DNA from: Sisyra terminalis
Taxonomy: Eukaryota; Arthropoda; Insecta; Neuroptera; Sisyridae
Direction of reading: 5' to 3'
Assembly: GCA_958496175.1 (NCBI GenBank)
Contig: OY292278.1
Span: 34,410,001-34,474,000, forward strand
DNA length: 64,000 nt
Shown: positions 34,530 through 48,130 of the stretch, piece by piece
How positions within the stretch are numbered: position 1 is the first letter of the stretch
How the letters are laid out: each line of letters opens with the position of its first letter
Notes under the pieces: generated by a model
The model's input: the letters and a program-made list of their open reading frames with translations, nothing else
Databases searched by the model: none
Told to the model about the DNA's origin: nothing
Program-made: the position numbers and the translations under genes

Positions 34530-37500
34530 ATTTGGCAATAATACTCCTTTATTATTGGAACCCCCTGAAGTCGCCATATTGTCAAGTTCAAAATATTGAA
34601 TATCGATCCAATATTTAATTTTCTTTACTGATATGAGCTTCTAATTTCTTTTTTTTTCTTATTTTAACTATAAATATACAATGAATTGTATGTTTTGTAT
34701 GACATTTATAATTGCATTAGATAATTTGAAATATTTTTTTTCACATGATTGACTGGAAATAAATAGTCGCTAGTACCATAACTATAGCTTGTAGTTGAGT
34801 AATTTTTTCCATTGTTTTTCAGTTAAATGAATTTTACTTTCAAAAAGAGCAAAACATTAAATTGTAATGATTTTTCTTTTTCCCGAGTCACGTTTTAATG
34901 CATTGTGATTGAGTGAATATACCAACCTATATTTTTGATTTTTCTTTTCTGTCACGGAAACGCTTTTCCAAATGTTTGTCTGGCAAACGTGCATAAGATG
35001 AAGGTTATTTAAATTGACAATTTTACAACTACGGAAAATATATTCTGAAGATTGACAACGGAATTTAATGGTTATATATCTGTCAATGTTTGAATTTTCT
35101 TGAACTACGCTTAAGCTAATATATCTGTAATTATGTTTGCTATAACGACCAAACATCCAACACTCATTAGTTTAATATAAAATTTATAAATTATTTTCAA
35201 AAAATACACATTAACCCTAACTATTTCACATAAACGGCTCCTTAGTAAAACTATATCATTTCTTATTAAACAAATATAAATAAAATCTACCTAATGCAAA
35301 GGAAATAAATCTTTTTCATTGTAGCTCAAGAATACAAATGATATTCAAAAATTGTTCTTTTATTGAACAATTCTTCAGTAGTAAATATGTAATTACGTAG
35401 AGAGATTGAAAAACAAATATTAATATTTTCTAATCTTTTTTTTCATTCAATAATAAAAATAATTAATTTTTAGAAACCAATATATTTCTATTCGAAGAAT
35501 TAAAATCTTTTTGATTCCAAATTTCGAAAAAAAATATTTAAAATTTTTACTCATAACATGTCTTTCGTTCATTTTCATTAACCATTGATTGCACTGTTGA
35601 CTTTTATTTGCAGGATGATATTTAGCTCAGATGATTTTCATAATACCATTCTATAAGTAAACCAAGTTTTTGTGTTTAACATTGTTTATGTAAAAAGCAT
35701 TTATATCGAATATTGCTTTTAAAAATTATAATTGCATAAGTATAAAAATTCTTACGTAAGTAACTGTAACGAATATGCAACTTATAATAAGTAACAATCC
35801 TAGTTCAAATGTGAAACAACTATTATCGATGTGGTAACAAGAGACATTCGATTGACATTCAATATTGCAGAAGGACCGAAAAATAAAACAAGAATACGAA
35901 TTATAAATTTTCATCTAAAAAACAAAAGCAATTTACGATTTAGGATGGAAAAATGTTACAACCTATGTTAACCCATTGTTTTTTTTTTTGTGTAAAAGTA
36001 TTTATATACATTGAAAAAAGTTCTTCCAAAAATTTAGAGCTTTAGAATCCATTAAAAATCTGAATAATGAAATACTAGAACCAAGAAAAAATGATTTTAA
36101 AACCGAAAAGATAAATTGTATTTTTGAAGGTAAGTATTAAGTATATAATTAATCTTAATAATAATATTAAAGTAGATCACCTAGAGCAAACGCAATAAAT
36201 ACAAAAATCTTTTAACATTAAATGTTCAATTTTACTTTTAAGTAGAACTTTTTATAGTTAACTATATATTAACCAACAAACAATCGTCGATAGCAGACCT
36301 AGATTACGACAATAGAAAAACAACAGTTCAAATAGGGCAAATAAATTGGTAGTATGAATTATAGATAAAATTGTATTCCAGCTTGCTTAGTCCTTGACTA
36401 CAAATAGTTAGTAGTTATCGTATATAGTAGGGAAAAGTAGTTAACATATAGTTAACATTCCATATTCAAGTCTATTATAATATTTTTCTAGTCAAATGTT
36501 ACTCTTTCCTAAAGTGTTTGTAAATATAATGGATTCCAATTGATTTGAATGATTGGAAACCCATCCTTAAAACTAACTGCTGAAGTACTTGGTCTTATCA
36601 GAAAGCAAGTTCAAAGCGGTAACGGGCCTAAAATCGATTACTGTGAACTGAGAAAGTATCTATATACAACGGGACCCAATGGGTGACCCAAGATGTAGAT
36701 TGCACCAGCTATATACAGTACTAATAATTACTAGACACAATAACAAGGATTATAATTTATTTGTTTCGAAAAATTATGGTACTGTTATGAGCAATCAAGT
36801 CATTCATTTCAATTTACCGCTCAAATAAAAGCTTTTAGTTCAAAGAATCGCTGTTGATGGCGCTTATTGGCTTTCATTGGTTATGTAAGTAGTACCTGAC
36901 CGATGTGCCACCGGCCTTAGTGAACAATTTTAGGCCTTTTCAATTCGGTTTTAGCTTAATATCAAAAATGTTTTTACTCTCATAAGTTTATGTGTGAAAA
37001 GGTTTCTGATAGCAAACGAATAGAAGTTAACGTATATCTACGTTTAAAAATGATTTTAAGAAAATATTTGAATTTCGAAAAAGATAATGAATTAAAATAG
37101 AATGTAAAATATTTTTATTTATTACCTACTTATTATCGCAATAAATATTTCTACATCTTCATTTCATTGAAATAGATTGGATATAAATTTATTGTGTTCT
37201 ACCTAAATTCGATGAAAACAAAACGGATGAATCAGTTTTTACAAGATTAATGACTAACAAAGGAAACTAAATCTTTTCATGTATTCCATTAAATCCTACA
37301 AAATCCTTTCTATTTGTTTAAGATTTCATCTAATGCATTATCTAATTGCAAGCTTTTTCGTCTTAAATTTTTAAAACCTGAAGTGGTCAGAAAGTTTCCA
37401 ATGAATTTAACAAAAGTGAAAAAATAAGTTAATTTTATAATGAAAAATAAACTTACTTTTCCACCAACCCAATAATACACTAAGTGTGACCCTAAAAAGT

Positions 37501-40500
37501 TTTCTCAAAACTTTCCATTATATCTCACAATCATGCTTAACATCAATTTATTTGAAAAACTCCAAACTTTTCAAAAACAATTCAAAAAGTCTACTCAATT
37601 GTAATTTCTTATTAAGTCTAAAAACGTGTACTCCTTAGAAGAAAAGAAATGGAATGATGAAAACACTTAGACAATTCATTGACATCTTATCGTAAACATT
37701 GCCAATAAACGTAGGCCATTAAGCACTAGACACAATAACTATATAAAGTTAATATTGAAATAATAATAAAGTAAACGTGTTGGAAGACGAAATAAATTCA
37801 TGAACAATACAAAGATGATTAGCTAAAAATTCATTAACATTAATCACAAAGAGTTTTGCATTTTTTCCATGCAAATGAATCACATTACCAAAGCCTTTGA
37901 CTCACACCAGACTTAAGCGTATTAGTGTAATGATTTAAATAGAATTTTGTCGATTATGAGATAAAACACGTGCATTAATTGTAATCAAGGTATTAATTTT
38001 ATTTTGCTATTTGCCCATATTGGTTCAATATTATAATATATTTACAGTCCTTGATAATTATTAATGTTTCGTACGTGTAAAAATTAATCGTGAAAATCCA
38101 TATATAATGAAATTTTAAACAAAGAAAAATATTTTTCCAAGTCATGTAATGCGCCATTGAACTTTATTTGAATAAAAATTTAAGATAAATTAAAATAAAA
38201 AAACAATCTATTTATGGAAACTAACCCAACTGATTTCCATACGAATTTTTTAATCCTTGAAAATCAAAGGTTTTTTTTTTCGTTCTGGTTGGACTTTTAT
38301 TTGTACAATTGATTGATTTTCCGGAACACTTTTCGAAAAAAAAATATAAGACTTAGTTTCAATGTTTAGTAATAATAATTGGGTCATTATAATGTAAGAC
38401 GTAAATTAAAGTAATTACCTTTAAAATTGCGAACATTTTCACTTTTTATGAGAATTTGGTTCTAGTTCAAGATAAAAGCAAGTGGAAAATGTTTTGACCT
38501 AAAATTTCATTTTAAACAGTAACAAGTACCTTAATTATGAGAAGAAAGAAAAGTGTTCTTTGTGGTCATAAAAAGACGAGGTATTGACGCAAATATTCGA
38601 ATTTCTCGAGAGCACAGCTTGAAAGAAATCGTATTTGTTGTAAAAAAAGGTGAAGAAAATTGGGTAAATCAATAGAATTTGTTGCAAAAAAGAATAGTCA
38701 CATAAAAATTTGGCCTTCACTGTGTAACCTTTATATGACGTGCATGATTTCACTTTCCCTAATCCGGCGATGTGGCATTAGAAATTCGTCATTCGAGTAA
38801 ACTTTAGTGTTTAGACGAAACATAAAGGGTTTGGATGTTGCAGTGAAAAACTCACATATTCTTTCGAGAATATCTTTTGCAAAGATTGTCGAGAATATGA
38901 GTTCGTTTGTGTTGGTAGTGTCATTGTCCTGACGTGCCCGCAGGGCACTTATTTTTATAGACATAGTGAAGGTCAAGATTGTCAGCTGACTCAAGAAACT
39001 GTGATCATTGAAACAAATAAAAGGATGAAATCCACTCAAAAAGAAATGAAACTTAATATAATTCATCAGCGAATAAATATCTCACACTTTAATCTTACGT
39101 ATTTCTGCTTGCCGGCGCAAATCTACTCTAAGTATCTCAAACTCTTCACATGCAAATTGAAAAACCTTTAAACTATTATTAGAAGTATTTGATGTAATAG
39201 AGACTTGAAGAAAAAAACTAAACATCTGATTTAACACAAAAAACGGAAGAGTACCAGATGGAAAAATGTACATAATTCGCAATTATTTCATACCTATAGC
39301 ATGATCCAAAACTCAATGCACTTATTTTAAAGGGATATACTAGGTCGTCAATCGACCGCGAATAGGTAGACAATCGATTGCAGGTATCCTAATCAAATTT
39401 TTAGGTAAATTTCTAATCTATTAATTGGAAATGTTTGCGAAATATTTAGCAGACAATGAAAATTGAATTTAAACTGCAACAGATATTATCGATTCCCAAT
39501 TAGTGCTTATCTCGTAATAGGAGTACCGTAAAAGAATGTCGTTTTTTCAATATACAATTAAAACACATAATTTGGTACAACTCTTAATTTTAAATCAATG
39601 ATATAAGCAGCATCAATAGTGTCAACGTTTTGACAACTAGAGTGCAAATTTTTAATGCCATATTAGTAAAAATCAATTGATTACTAAGGACAATATAAAA
39701 AAAATTTTTTCAACATCACTTAAGCTTTGAATTTCTTACCACTTAGTAAATGAGGTAACAATTGAAATAAATAAGAATTCCATGAAATAACTTTGGACGA
39801 TTATAGTGGGTAAGGTAATACCACCTCCTCCTTCATAAATTAGTTTTTCTAGGACTTTTCTTCTGGAGACAGATCTTACACTACCGTGTTGACCATAAAA
39901 ATTTATCTGTTAACCGTTTTTGGACACTTTTGGGAATTTGGCTGATCGATTAAGATTGATTGGGATTATTTGACAGCTCTTCGTCTTTCTAGCCTACTTT
40001 AGACACGATTTCTCCCCTTAACTATTTATTGGTTAAATTTTTTGTCATATTTCATTGGTACCAGTTGGAGAAATGAAAATAATCGAATTTGAACTCAAAA
40101 AAACTGTTTTGGCTTTAATGAACTTCTAATTCACTTAAATAAACATTGGAAATATTTTTAGAAACAACTTTGGGTTGCTATCCTGTGAAACTTAAAGAGC
40201 ATACAATAGTGAATTTATATTCTTTCGGGTTTTTGGTCCTACCATTTTAATATAGACTTCGGAAAAAATATTTTTTGATTTTTTATAAGTTGATAAATTA
40301 CTCTAATCACAAAATTTCTTTACCACTTTGAAATAACTTATAAGCAGATAAATGGCAATTGAATAACAATTGGTTTAAAAACGATATTCTTTTCTGGTAT
40401 ATCTAAATAAACTCCCTTCTACTCATTCTCTCTTTAAATTAGTAATTATTCTTAATTTAACCAATTTTTCGAAGTCGATTGCGAATAAATAATAAACTAA

Positions 40501-40739
40501 GTTTGATAACCCTGGGATATACATTCAATTTTAAAATGTTATCCTTTGTCACACGTATGGTAGAATCCTCTAGCACCTCGAAAATTGACCTTTACATTTT
40601 CCTATGATATTTGGCTCAGAAAAGTGCATTGTTTGACTTGAAAGAAAAAAGCAATGGAAAGTTGTGATACTGTGATAAATACTTTTATTCTTTAAATATC
40701 AAAACAAATTATACTAAACGAAACTTCGTTTCTCACCAT
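34530..40739. other. Long AT-rich stretch, one candidate exon
   Basis: Apart from the splice-bounded frame at 39099-39203, I find no gene here. Frames at 34857-35156 (99 codons, minus) and 38731-39066 (111 codons, minus) lie in slightly less AT-rich DNA but show no domain. The patch at 36540-36920 is likewise less AT-rich and unassigned. Confidence 0.4.
39099..39203 (-). CDS. Candidate internal exon, 35 codons, function unknown
   Basis: On the minus strand a pyrimidine-rich acceptor (gttttttcttcaag) is followed by an open 105-nt stretch that ends at a donor (aaatac|gtaaga). Both borders are phase 1. The peptide contains VFQFACEEFEILRVDLRRQ, which looks amphipathic and loosely recalls a loop of insect chemoreceptors, but this is not enough to name it. 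No neighbouring exon was found on either side. Confidence 0.2.
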
Positions 40740-40759
40740 AAAATTTTTCTCAAATAAAA

Positions 40760-41470
40760 AATTTTTTTAGGAACGATACAATATTTCCCACAATACTTCT
40801 CTTTCTCCGATTATTATTGATGAGTTCTCCTTATTTTATCATGTTTTAGTACTTAAATTTTATAAATATTTTTTTGTTTTATCGATGATTAAAAGCAAAT
40901 GATTCCTATTGGTTGTCGAATGGTCATGGTGGTCGCTCCAAAGTTGGAAAGTACCTGTTAAAAAAACATTTAAAGGCATTTCAAATGATCAAAAAACCAT
41001 TAGAAGCCATTAAAAGCATTTTAAATGTAATGATTTCAAAATGCCTCTATAGATGTCATTTATTAATAGGATATTAAGTTCGATCCTATTATCAAGCAAA
41101 TTTTCAATATTTCTTTATTAACGATTATTTATCAACCTTCCATCGATTACTGTTGATGAGTTCTCTTCAATTTACTATGTTTTGTCAATCAAATTTTCTA
41201 TTTTTTGTAGAATATATTTCTTTATATGCAAATTAAGTCTACTGGTGGTCGAGTGATAATGAAGGTGGTTACAAAATTTGTAGATACCTAGTTCAAAAAA
41301 TGCATTTTACAGCATTTTAATTGTCCAAAAATTCATTTGAAATCATTAGGTGTCTTTGAAGTTAATAAAGGTATGGTATTTCAATTAAATGATTTCAAAT
41401 TGCCTCTAAATGTATTATTTAACAGAGTACTGAGATCGATCCTAGTATCAATAGATCTTAGTATAGTACA
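40760..41470 (+). repeat. Tandem array of a SINE-bearing unit, period about 335 bp
   Basis: About 2.2 units are present. The landmark tgatgagttctc recurs at 40818 and 41154 (336 bp apart), and the A-box-like catggtggtcgctcc at 40925 has its counterpart near 41259. Each unit has the SINE A-box region, then about 130 bp with repeated cattt/catttt words, then a B-box-like segment (aagttcgatcctatta at 41068, gagatcgatcctagta at 41430), then the SINE body. The other copies in the window lack the 130-bp segment, so it was inserted between the promoter boxes before the tandem duplication. Confidence 0.6.
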
Positions 41471-41779
41471 AACTATTGTTATGCATAGAGTCGTAATCGG
41501 ATATTTTTAAATTAAGGTAATTTTATAATAGTTCTTTATGGTTGGCATAGTTTTTTTGATCACATTTTAATAAATGCAGGTGAATTAAAAGTTCTGAGAA
41601 TATTGAAAAGAGAAACACCTTTTCCCAATAAAATGAAGAACATAGAACTAGAAAACGTGATCCAATTCATAAACTAAAGGAAGCATTGTCATCAAAGACA
41701 AAAAAATTACTAGTAAACTTAAAGTGCCTTTAGCTACAGCGAAAATTGGAATCTAGAATCAAATAGCAGTTCTTCATGC

Positions 41780-42170
41780 GCTATTGTAGTAAAACAGGAC
41801 TCAAAGAAAAGAAGAATTCAGAGATCTTTGAAATGTAGCATTGGAGATGATTACAAATAGTTAAATGGAACATCGAGTCACAAACTCCGATGTATTGAGA
41901 AGAATCAACGAAGGAATGAAAGGTTGGTTTCTGAAGAAAATGGATCACACCTATTGCTGTAAAACAAAACCTGAAAGGTATCCAAAAAACGGAACGAAAA
42001 GGGTTTGAAATTCTGGATTTATTTAGAAGAGGAATGGAATATTCGATTGAAAGAACCTCACCAGAAAACTATAGGAGCTGGAGGAAAGATTTCAATCTCA
42101 GGGAAGATTTGCCAGCAGACAGAAAACAGGAAGAAAATGAATTTTCAAACTACTGTTGAATCGTTTCTTT
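41780..42170 (+). mobile_element. LINE C-terminal relic
   Basis: Forward translation gives RRIQRSLK, then MEHRVTNSDVLRRINEGMK. This matches the LINE block in which KRI-AFEMW-RR is followed by WTD-VTN-EVL-R. Near 42020-42150 it continues with LINE-tail DNA resembling 2705-2820. Several frameshifts break the frame, and the 61-codon frame at 42005-42190 is one fragment. Confidence 0.55.
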
Positions 42171-43725
42171 TGTTTGTGTATTTCGAATAACAATATTATT
42201 TTATTAATCTGCGGATTTAATTTTTCTTCATACTTGTAAACTATAATTGCAAAGAGTATAAAAACTTTTATAAATCAATTTTCTTTACTGGAAATATTTC
42301 AATAATCTATTTTTGTAATATTGATAACTAATTGTCAACTAACTGCTTAGCTACTGTTTTGCGTGGCTCATTAAACTGCAGTTTTTATTATAATTAATTG
42401 CAGCAAATACTCTATAATCTTTAATACAAATGGTTCATTGATTGGCAGCTAGTAATTAAAAATGCAAAAACTTGATAATAGTTCGACATATTTATGACGT
42501 AATTTAATTAGTAAACGTCATATGAGTAATTATCATCTAGCAATAATATGCTAATAACGAGATAATAAGAACTGCCTCTATCTCCTCACTGTTAATTACT
42601 TATATCTACGAATAAGTTAATGTCCGTACATGGACTTCAAATATAATTATCTGAATGCAACATAAGTAATTTTGTTTTACTTCAATCGATCGCTTATTTA
42701 AAAATACACCGAAGATATTATTATACCTCATATTATTTCCACTTTAATTTGGAGTAACTTTTTCGACGTCGCGTCTACTGTTTTTTCTATCATAAACGTA
42801 ATATCTCAAATTTCAATTATTAATGTAATTCGATAATGAATATCTATTTAAAAATATTTTTCAACTCTTTTTAATTCTCAAAATCAATATGAACAAAGAA
42901 ATCCTTGATTGGACAATGGAAAAAATGGCTGTGAAAAACCGAAGTGAGTGATTTCAGTCCTTTGATTTTGGTATAAGATTTAATCATAGGATACAATAAT
43001 TTGAAGTCTACAAATTAAAATTTATTTCCATGAAGGTCAAATTCTTTTGAAAAAACCTAATTGCATTTTGCGAGGTAGAAACAATTTGTGGCTTTGTAAA
43101 AGGAAGACAATTGGGGTTATTGCTTCGATCTTCCGGCATATTTATTGCGTAGTATGTTCAAAGGAATCAGCTAAAAGAGAAAAAAGCAAACTCCTTTCCA
43201 TTGAAAAATACAGGAAGAAAAAATTATAAGGTTACATGTTGGATACCTGCTGTTTAATTCTATAGGTTTGTAAGATTAACTTTTAGGTTTTATGAGGTTA
43301 AAGGGTAAAAATTTCTAATTTTAATTTAATGAGACACAAACTTTAAAATAATATAACTTTCTTTAATTGCTACCATTTAACTTGAAACGATATAATCAAT
43401 ATAACGATATCATTATTCTATGTAAGTATGAAAATATTATTCCTAAGTTATTAATTTTGTTACTTTTGCTTGCTTATTGTTTTGATGAAAAATTATCTTT
43501 AGTCCTAAAAAGCACTTACATTTTTTCTCAACAGTGGGTAATTATTTTTATACAATCATAGATGCCATTTTCTATAATTATCGTTACATATGAACAAAAA
43601 AGAAGAGTTGAATTTTCAAGGACCCGCAGATTTTTGGTTTTACAAACCTTGCCCCCCTGCCCTCCTTAAAAGTTTTTCCCAGAGTCTATTCCTATTATAA
43701 TGACACCTAAGTATTAGTGCTTGTA
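42171..43725. other. AT-rich stretch, nothing recognised
   Basis: No gene or repeat is supported. The stretch gcccccctgccctcc at 43650-43664 stands out by composition only. Confidence 0.4.
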
Positions 43726-44354
43726 AGTAAAAAATTTTGGTATAAGCTTGGATCAGGAACGTCGAAAATTGAGAACTGATTTTGAATGGTTTCGATATTA
43801 TTCCTGTACGTATTGTTCACTCGAGTGCAATTTGTACGTAAATTTTGACATGTCAGAAATAAAGTCAAATAAAGTAGTGATTGTTATTTTCAAATATGTA
43901 TTTATATTATATTATGTAAAATTAAATTTTCTAAATAAAGTCTACTTTGGGCCAGTCCACTTCAACACACCCACAATTTGGCAACGTTGCATTTTCGACT
44001 TTGTTTTAAATTCGCGATTAAATCGGTCCATAATAAAAATTTAGCCACAAAAGAGAAAATTATACCATATTAGAAATGATTTAACAAAAATATCGTGAAT
44101 TATATTAAAAACAAAATCGAAAATGCAACGTTGGCAGATTGTGGGTGTGCTAAAATGAACTTGAGACGAAAATTTAATTTTAAATATTATAATATAAATA
44201 CATATTTGAAAATAAGCGTCGCTTCTTCATTTCTGGCATATCAAAGTTTATGTACAAATTGCATTCGAGTGAACAATACACACCCATTCAGAATAGTTCT
44301 CTACAGATCGGAATATCTCGACGTTCCTGATCCAAGCTTATACCAAAATTTTTG
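43726..44354. mobile_element. Foldback element, arms of about 270-300 bp
   Basis: The left arm (about 43726-44030) and right arm (about 44090-44354) are inverted copies with roughly 80-85% identity by eye. Outer ends are attttggtataagcttggat and its complement. Further matching blocks include gatcaggaacgtcga, cactcgagtgcaa/ttgcattcgagtg, acacacccacaa and caacgttgcattttcga. The spacer is about 60 bp. Frames of 98 and 102 codons in the arms are by-products and match no protein. A transcript would fold into a long hairpin. No target-site duplication was fixed. Confidence 0.7.
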
Positions 44355-44837
44355 CAAAAGTATTGAAATCTTTGTTCATTTTTACAAGTTTATATTGTCT
44401 TGAAAGCAACTAAATAATGAAACTTAAAAATAAATTATTTCCTTTTTCGTAACTAGACACTAAAAAAACACCAGAATTATAAACCAAACTATGCATTATA
44501 TATAATTTGAAATTCGCGAATAAAAAAGTATACTAAATGCCGATATTTTTACTCACGGATGGATATATCATACCTGTAAGATATCTATTTAAAATTGACA
44601 TTTTTATACCTTAATAATAAAACTTATTTTTTAGATAAAATTTAATCCGGAGGATAGAGAAAACATCTAAATTTTCGCCCAACCATATGTGTAGAGTACA
44701 CGACCAAAATTTATCTTACAGATGAATGTTTGTCTATTAAACAGCTACCGTAAGATATGGTCTATTTATCTATGAGTGACAATACCAGTCCTAAAAAGAA
44801 ATAAATTATCTGCTATTATTGATTCCAATCCTGTAGT

Positions 44838-45016
44838 TTCGAGGATTTTGAAGGATCTGTTATTTTAAGTAATTTAGACTTTGTTATTTTTACGCAAAAT
44901 TTCGCAGTTTATTACTTCTTTTTCAAGTGATTATAAATAACAGTAAAATGTATAAAGAAAATGATAAAAATAACAAACTGTATTTAAAAATAAAAGATCC
45001 TCAAAAATCCTCGGAT
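44838..45016. repeat. Hairpin repeat, arms about 60 bp
   Basis: The left arm begins gaggattttgaaggatct at 44841. The right arm is its inverted copy, ending atcctcggat near 45016. A ttgttatttttA block recurs in both arms. It is flanked at a distance by a direct repeat (agataaaattta.tc.gga near 44634 and 45086), perhaps from an older duplication around it. Confidence 0.5.
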
Positions 45017-47985
45017 CTATAACAAACTAAAGTTTCTCATAATATTATTCTAAGGTAACAATATGCATGTTTTCTCTCTTCTGGAGATAAAATTTTATCT
45101 GGAAAATAGAGTCACTATCAAGATGTGAAAATTCCAGCCTTGAGGATAAAATCATAAGTAAATACTGGCTTTACACCCAAATTTTCTCGAATTTTCCACC
45201 ATGAAGTAAAAAGTTGGATAGTAAAGCAGGATTTTCAAGTTCAGAAGTGCATACTTTACTTACTAGTTATTGAAACAAATTATTTTGAAACTTAACTATA
45301 ATTTTCTAAGATCTCTCTAACGATACCCAATACGCTTATGCCCATTGAAGATTTTCAATTTCTAGGTGCATGAAATGATTGGTGGTGAATCCCTCTAACA
45401 TTTATGTATTAGTTTCTATATTGAATAGCGATTCATAAAATTCTTATTCATTCCAAATTTTATCATAATAAAATATGCTTTACGTACTTATAGACGAACA
45501 TACCAGGATTGTTAGAAATCAGTTTTTTCTACAATATTTTAAGATTGATTTTTAAGTAATGGCCCTTTTTAATTGAAATATGTTTCCTCTTCTTCATCTT
45601 AGTCTTAGAGTATTAGGACTAAGCTCTGTTTGATTGACCAAAAAATGCTTCCTGGAATAGTGATGACCAATTGTCTCTCCATTGTCCATTGTCCAAGGTT
45701 AAGTGTAATGCAATTATAATTCTTGTATATTTTTGGTAATAATGAACTTGGGAATCTCATACGCTAAAAAAAATCGATAAAGTATAGGTTTTAAAAACTG
45801 TGGTTAGAAATAAATTATATCTTAATTTATTTTTTATATCCCTGGATCCTCTTGAAATAACTGATAAATGAAGACCTGGTTTAAAAATTAATCGAAATGA
45901 TGAAAAAAATGATTTGTGAGATTTGTTTTTGTTTGTAAAAGTATATACCTATAAGCATAATTTTTTTTATCAAACATCAATTGAAATAATAAAATTTCTT
46001 GGTCTGATCTTCTTCCTTCGGTTTGAAACCCAAACTTTTTCTCAGAAAGAATTCAACGAATACTAAAATTAATAATTAAATTATTATAGTAATGCTATCC
46101 TCAATGCTAATACCAACTAAATAACAACAATATTATCAATATGATTGAGAAATATCAAATTATTAAAGGAAACTAATTTCTACGTAATACAAAAAACAAT
46201 AAATTAAAAAATGAGTATATTATATGTAAGTTTCATTTAATTTATCCGCTATTTTTTCAAAATTTTAATAACTAAGAGTAAACTTTCCTTTGGAAATAGG
46301 AAATGTTGAAATAAAGGAAACACAACACATAGAAAACAAACATGTAAATATTTTTTTTGGAAATGTTTTTCCAAAGAAAAAAAGTGCTCCTCATTACGGT
46401 AGATTAAAATAAGAGTATTTGTTTCCGTAATTAAAAGGAAAATACAAAGTAAAATTCAATAATTTATAAGACTATTATTTTTGATTTTTCTACAATTTTC
46501 TCTAAAATCATTTCAACTTTGTAAAAAAAAACATTGACAGACTTATAGTGGAATTAATGTAATTGGATTACCTCGAATACGCATACTAAAACGATTATTT
46601 TAATACCATTTTCACGTGGAGTATGTCGTGTGACAATCGCCAGATCACACAACCGGAAAATGATGAAAACTGAGGGAGAAATTTTTTGCAAGAACTACGT
46701 AGATTATTATTCGTAAGCAGAAATAAATATTAAAAATAGCAATAAACGATATGTGGATATTAACAGTTTTATGATAGTCTTAAGAGCTATGAATGAAAAA
46801 CTAATTAAATACAATCAAAATTAAAACAATATCTTTTTAAATACTACGATGTTGTTATTAAAAATATAAAGACAAACTTATAAACATAACAACTATTAAC
46901 AACTCAAAGTATCAATTAAATATATGCAGTCCAGTTCCATTGTGTATTTTGAACGAATCGTTGATTTTATTTAGGAAGTAATTTTTATTATTATACGGGT
47001 AACTCTAATACTTTCTGATAATTGTACTACTTTCACCAATAAAATGCTCAGAATAAATCATATCTGAAAAAAAGAACTAAATGTAGGAAATGAGAAAAAT
47101 TCTATAAAATAAATGCGAGCAGAAGATGTGAACCGTTTCCGGTCTTGATTTTTTTCCATTTTACATTAACTTTGAATATAATTCACATTGATGCATAGTG
47201 CATTATTATAAGTATATGCATACACACATGATGTATAAAAACAAAAAAAAAACTCCTACTTTTTTGCATCTATTACAAGAAAATCTCATAATTGTAATAG
47301 CTCTGTAATCATTTGAAAAGAAATAAGCACGTTCGTACGAAACTATGTGTTTTATTCATGACACTTTATATTCCAAGTATGTTTATAAAAATAAATTATA
47401 AATAAAATTTTCTTTTGTCTTATAGTCTTTTCCAAATACTTTTTTTTTAAAACGATTTAAAGAAAGTTTAATATTTTTCTTTGCGACGCATGTAAGTACA
47501 TTAAACAATTAAATAAATGAACCTAAAAATACAATAAGATTGTAATTAAGGAAATAAAAACGAATACTTACTAAATATACAATGTTCGATATTGTACGAA
47601 AACAATTAACCTCGTTAACTACAACAATGTTTTAGTGAGATAAATTTTTTGAAAAACGTATTTATGTATCATACTATAAAACAAAGCAGTTGGGATAAAA
47701 AATAAAAATTACCTTTATAGAAATTAAATTAGATTTGTAAACATTCAGTAGAAATTTTTTCATAAAAAAATAGATTTAATTCTTCGGATCATAGAAAATG
47801 CAAATCGATTGATATGTAAAATACAAGTAACAAATTAAATTGGAAAATATGAATTTAAACAGTAAAGAATATCAGATAACAAACCAAATCCTAGTTTTCT
47901 TGTTAAACCAAGCATTAGGAACTATTGGACGGACCTTCTTCAGTGATTAGGTATGTTCTTGTACTTTATGTGCTGAGAACACGAA
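45017..47985. other. AT-rich stretch, nothing recognised
   Basis: There are only A/T-rich chance frames and simple runs. I see no RNA gene or transposon ends here. Confidence 0.45.
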
Positions 47986-47989
47986 AATT

Positions 47990-48130
47990 GAATCCCCGGG
48001 CTTTTCCACCACTTTTATCCAACGGATTGGTGAGAACCTTCGCTTTTTTCCATTCAGGATGTCTCTGTACCATCAGTTTTTCCATGGTCTCACTGCTTAC
48101 AATATGCCCGAAAAATTAGAGGATTCTTCC
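47990..48130 (-). mobile_element. LINE C-terminal relic, minus strand
   Basis: Minus-strand translation gives FGHIVSSETMEKLMVQRH, then in the next frame FSPIRWIK. These are the FGHI-R / M-LM-QG and RSPTRW-D elements of an insect LINE tail, in the right order and spacing. It resembles the relic at 31271-31410. Broken by frameshifts. Confidence 0.5.

Noticed and set aside
34857..35156. 99-codon minus-strand frame
   Set aside because: No recognised domain, no splice signals that would place it in a gene, and length within reach of chance in 64 kb of AT-rich DNA.
43748..44403. Open frames of 98 and 102 codons
   Set aside because: They are mirror products of the two arms of the foldback element and show no domain or coding-like composition.
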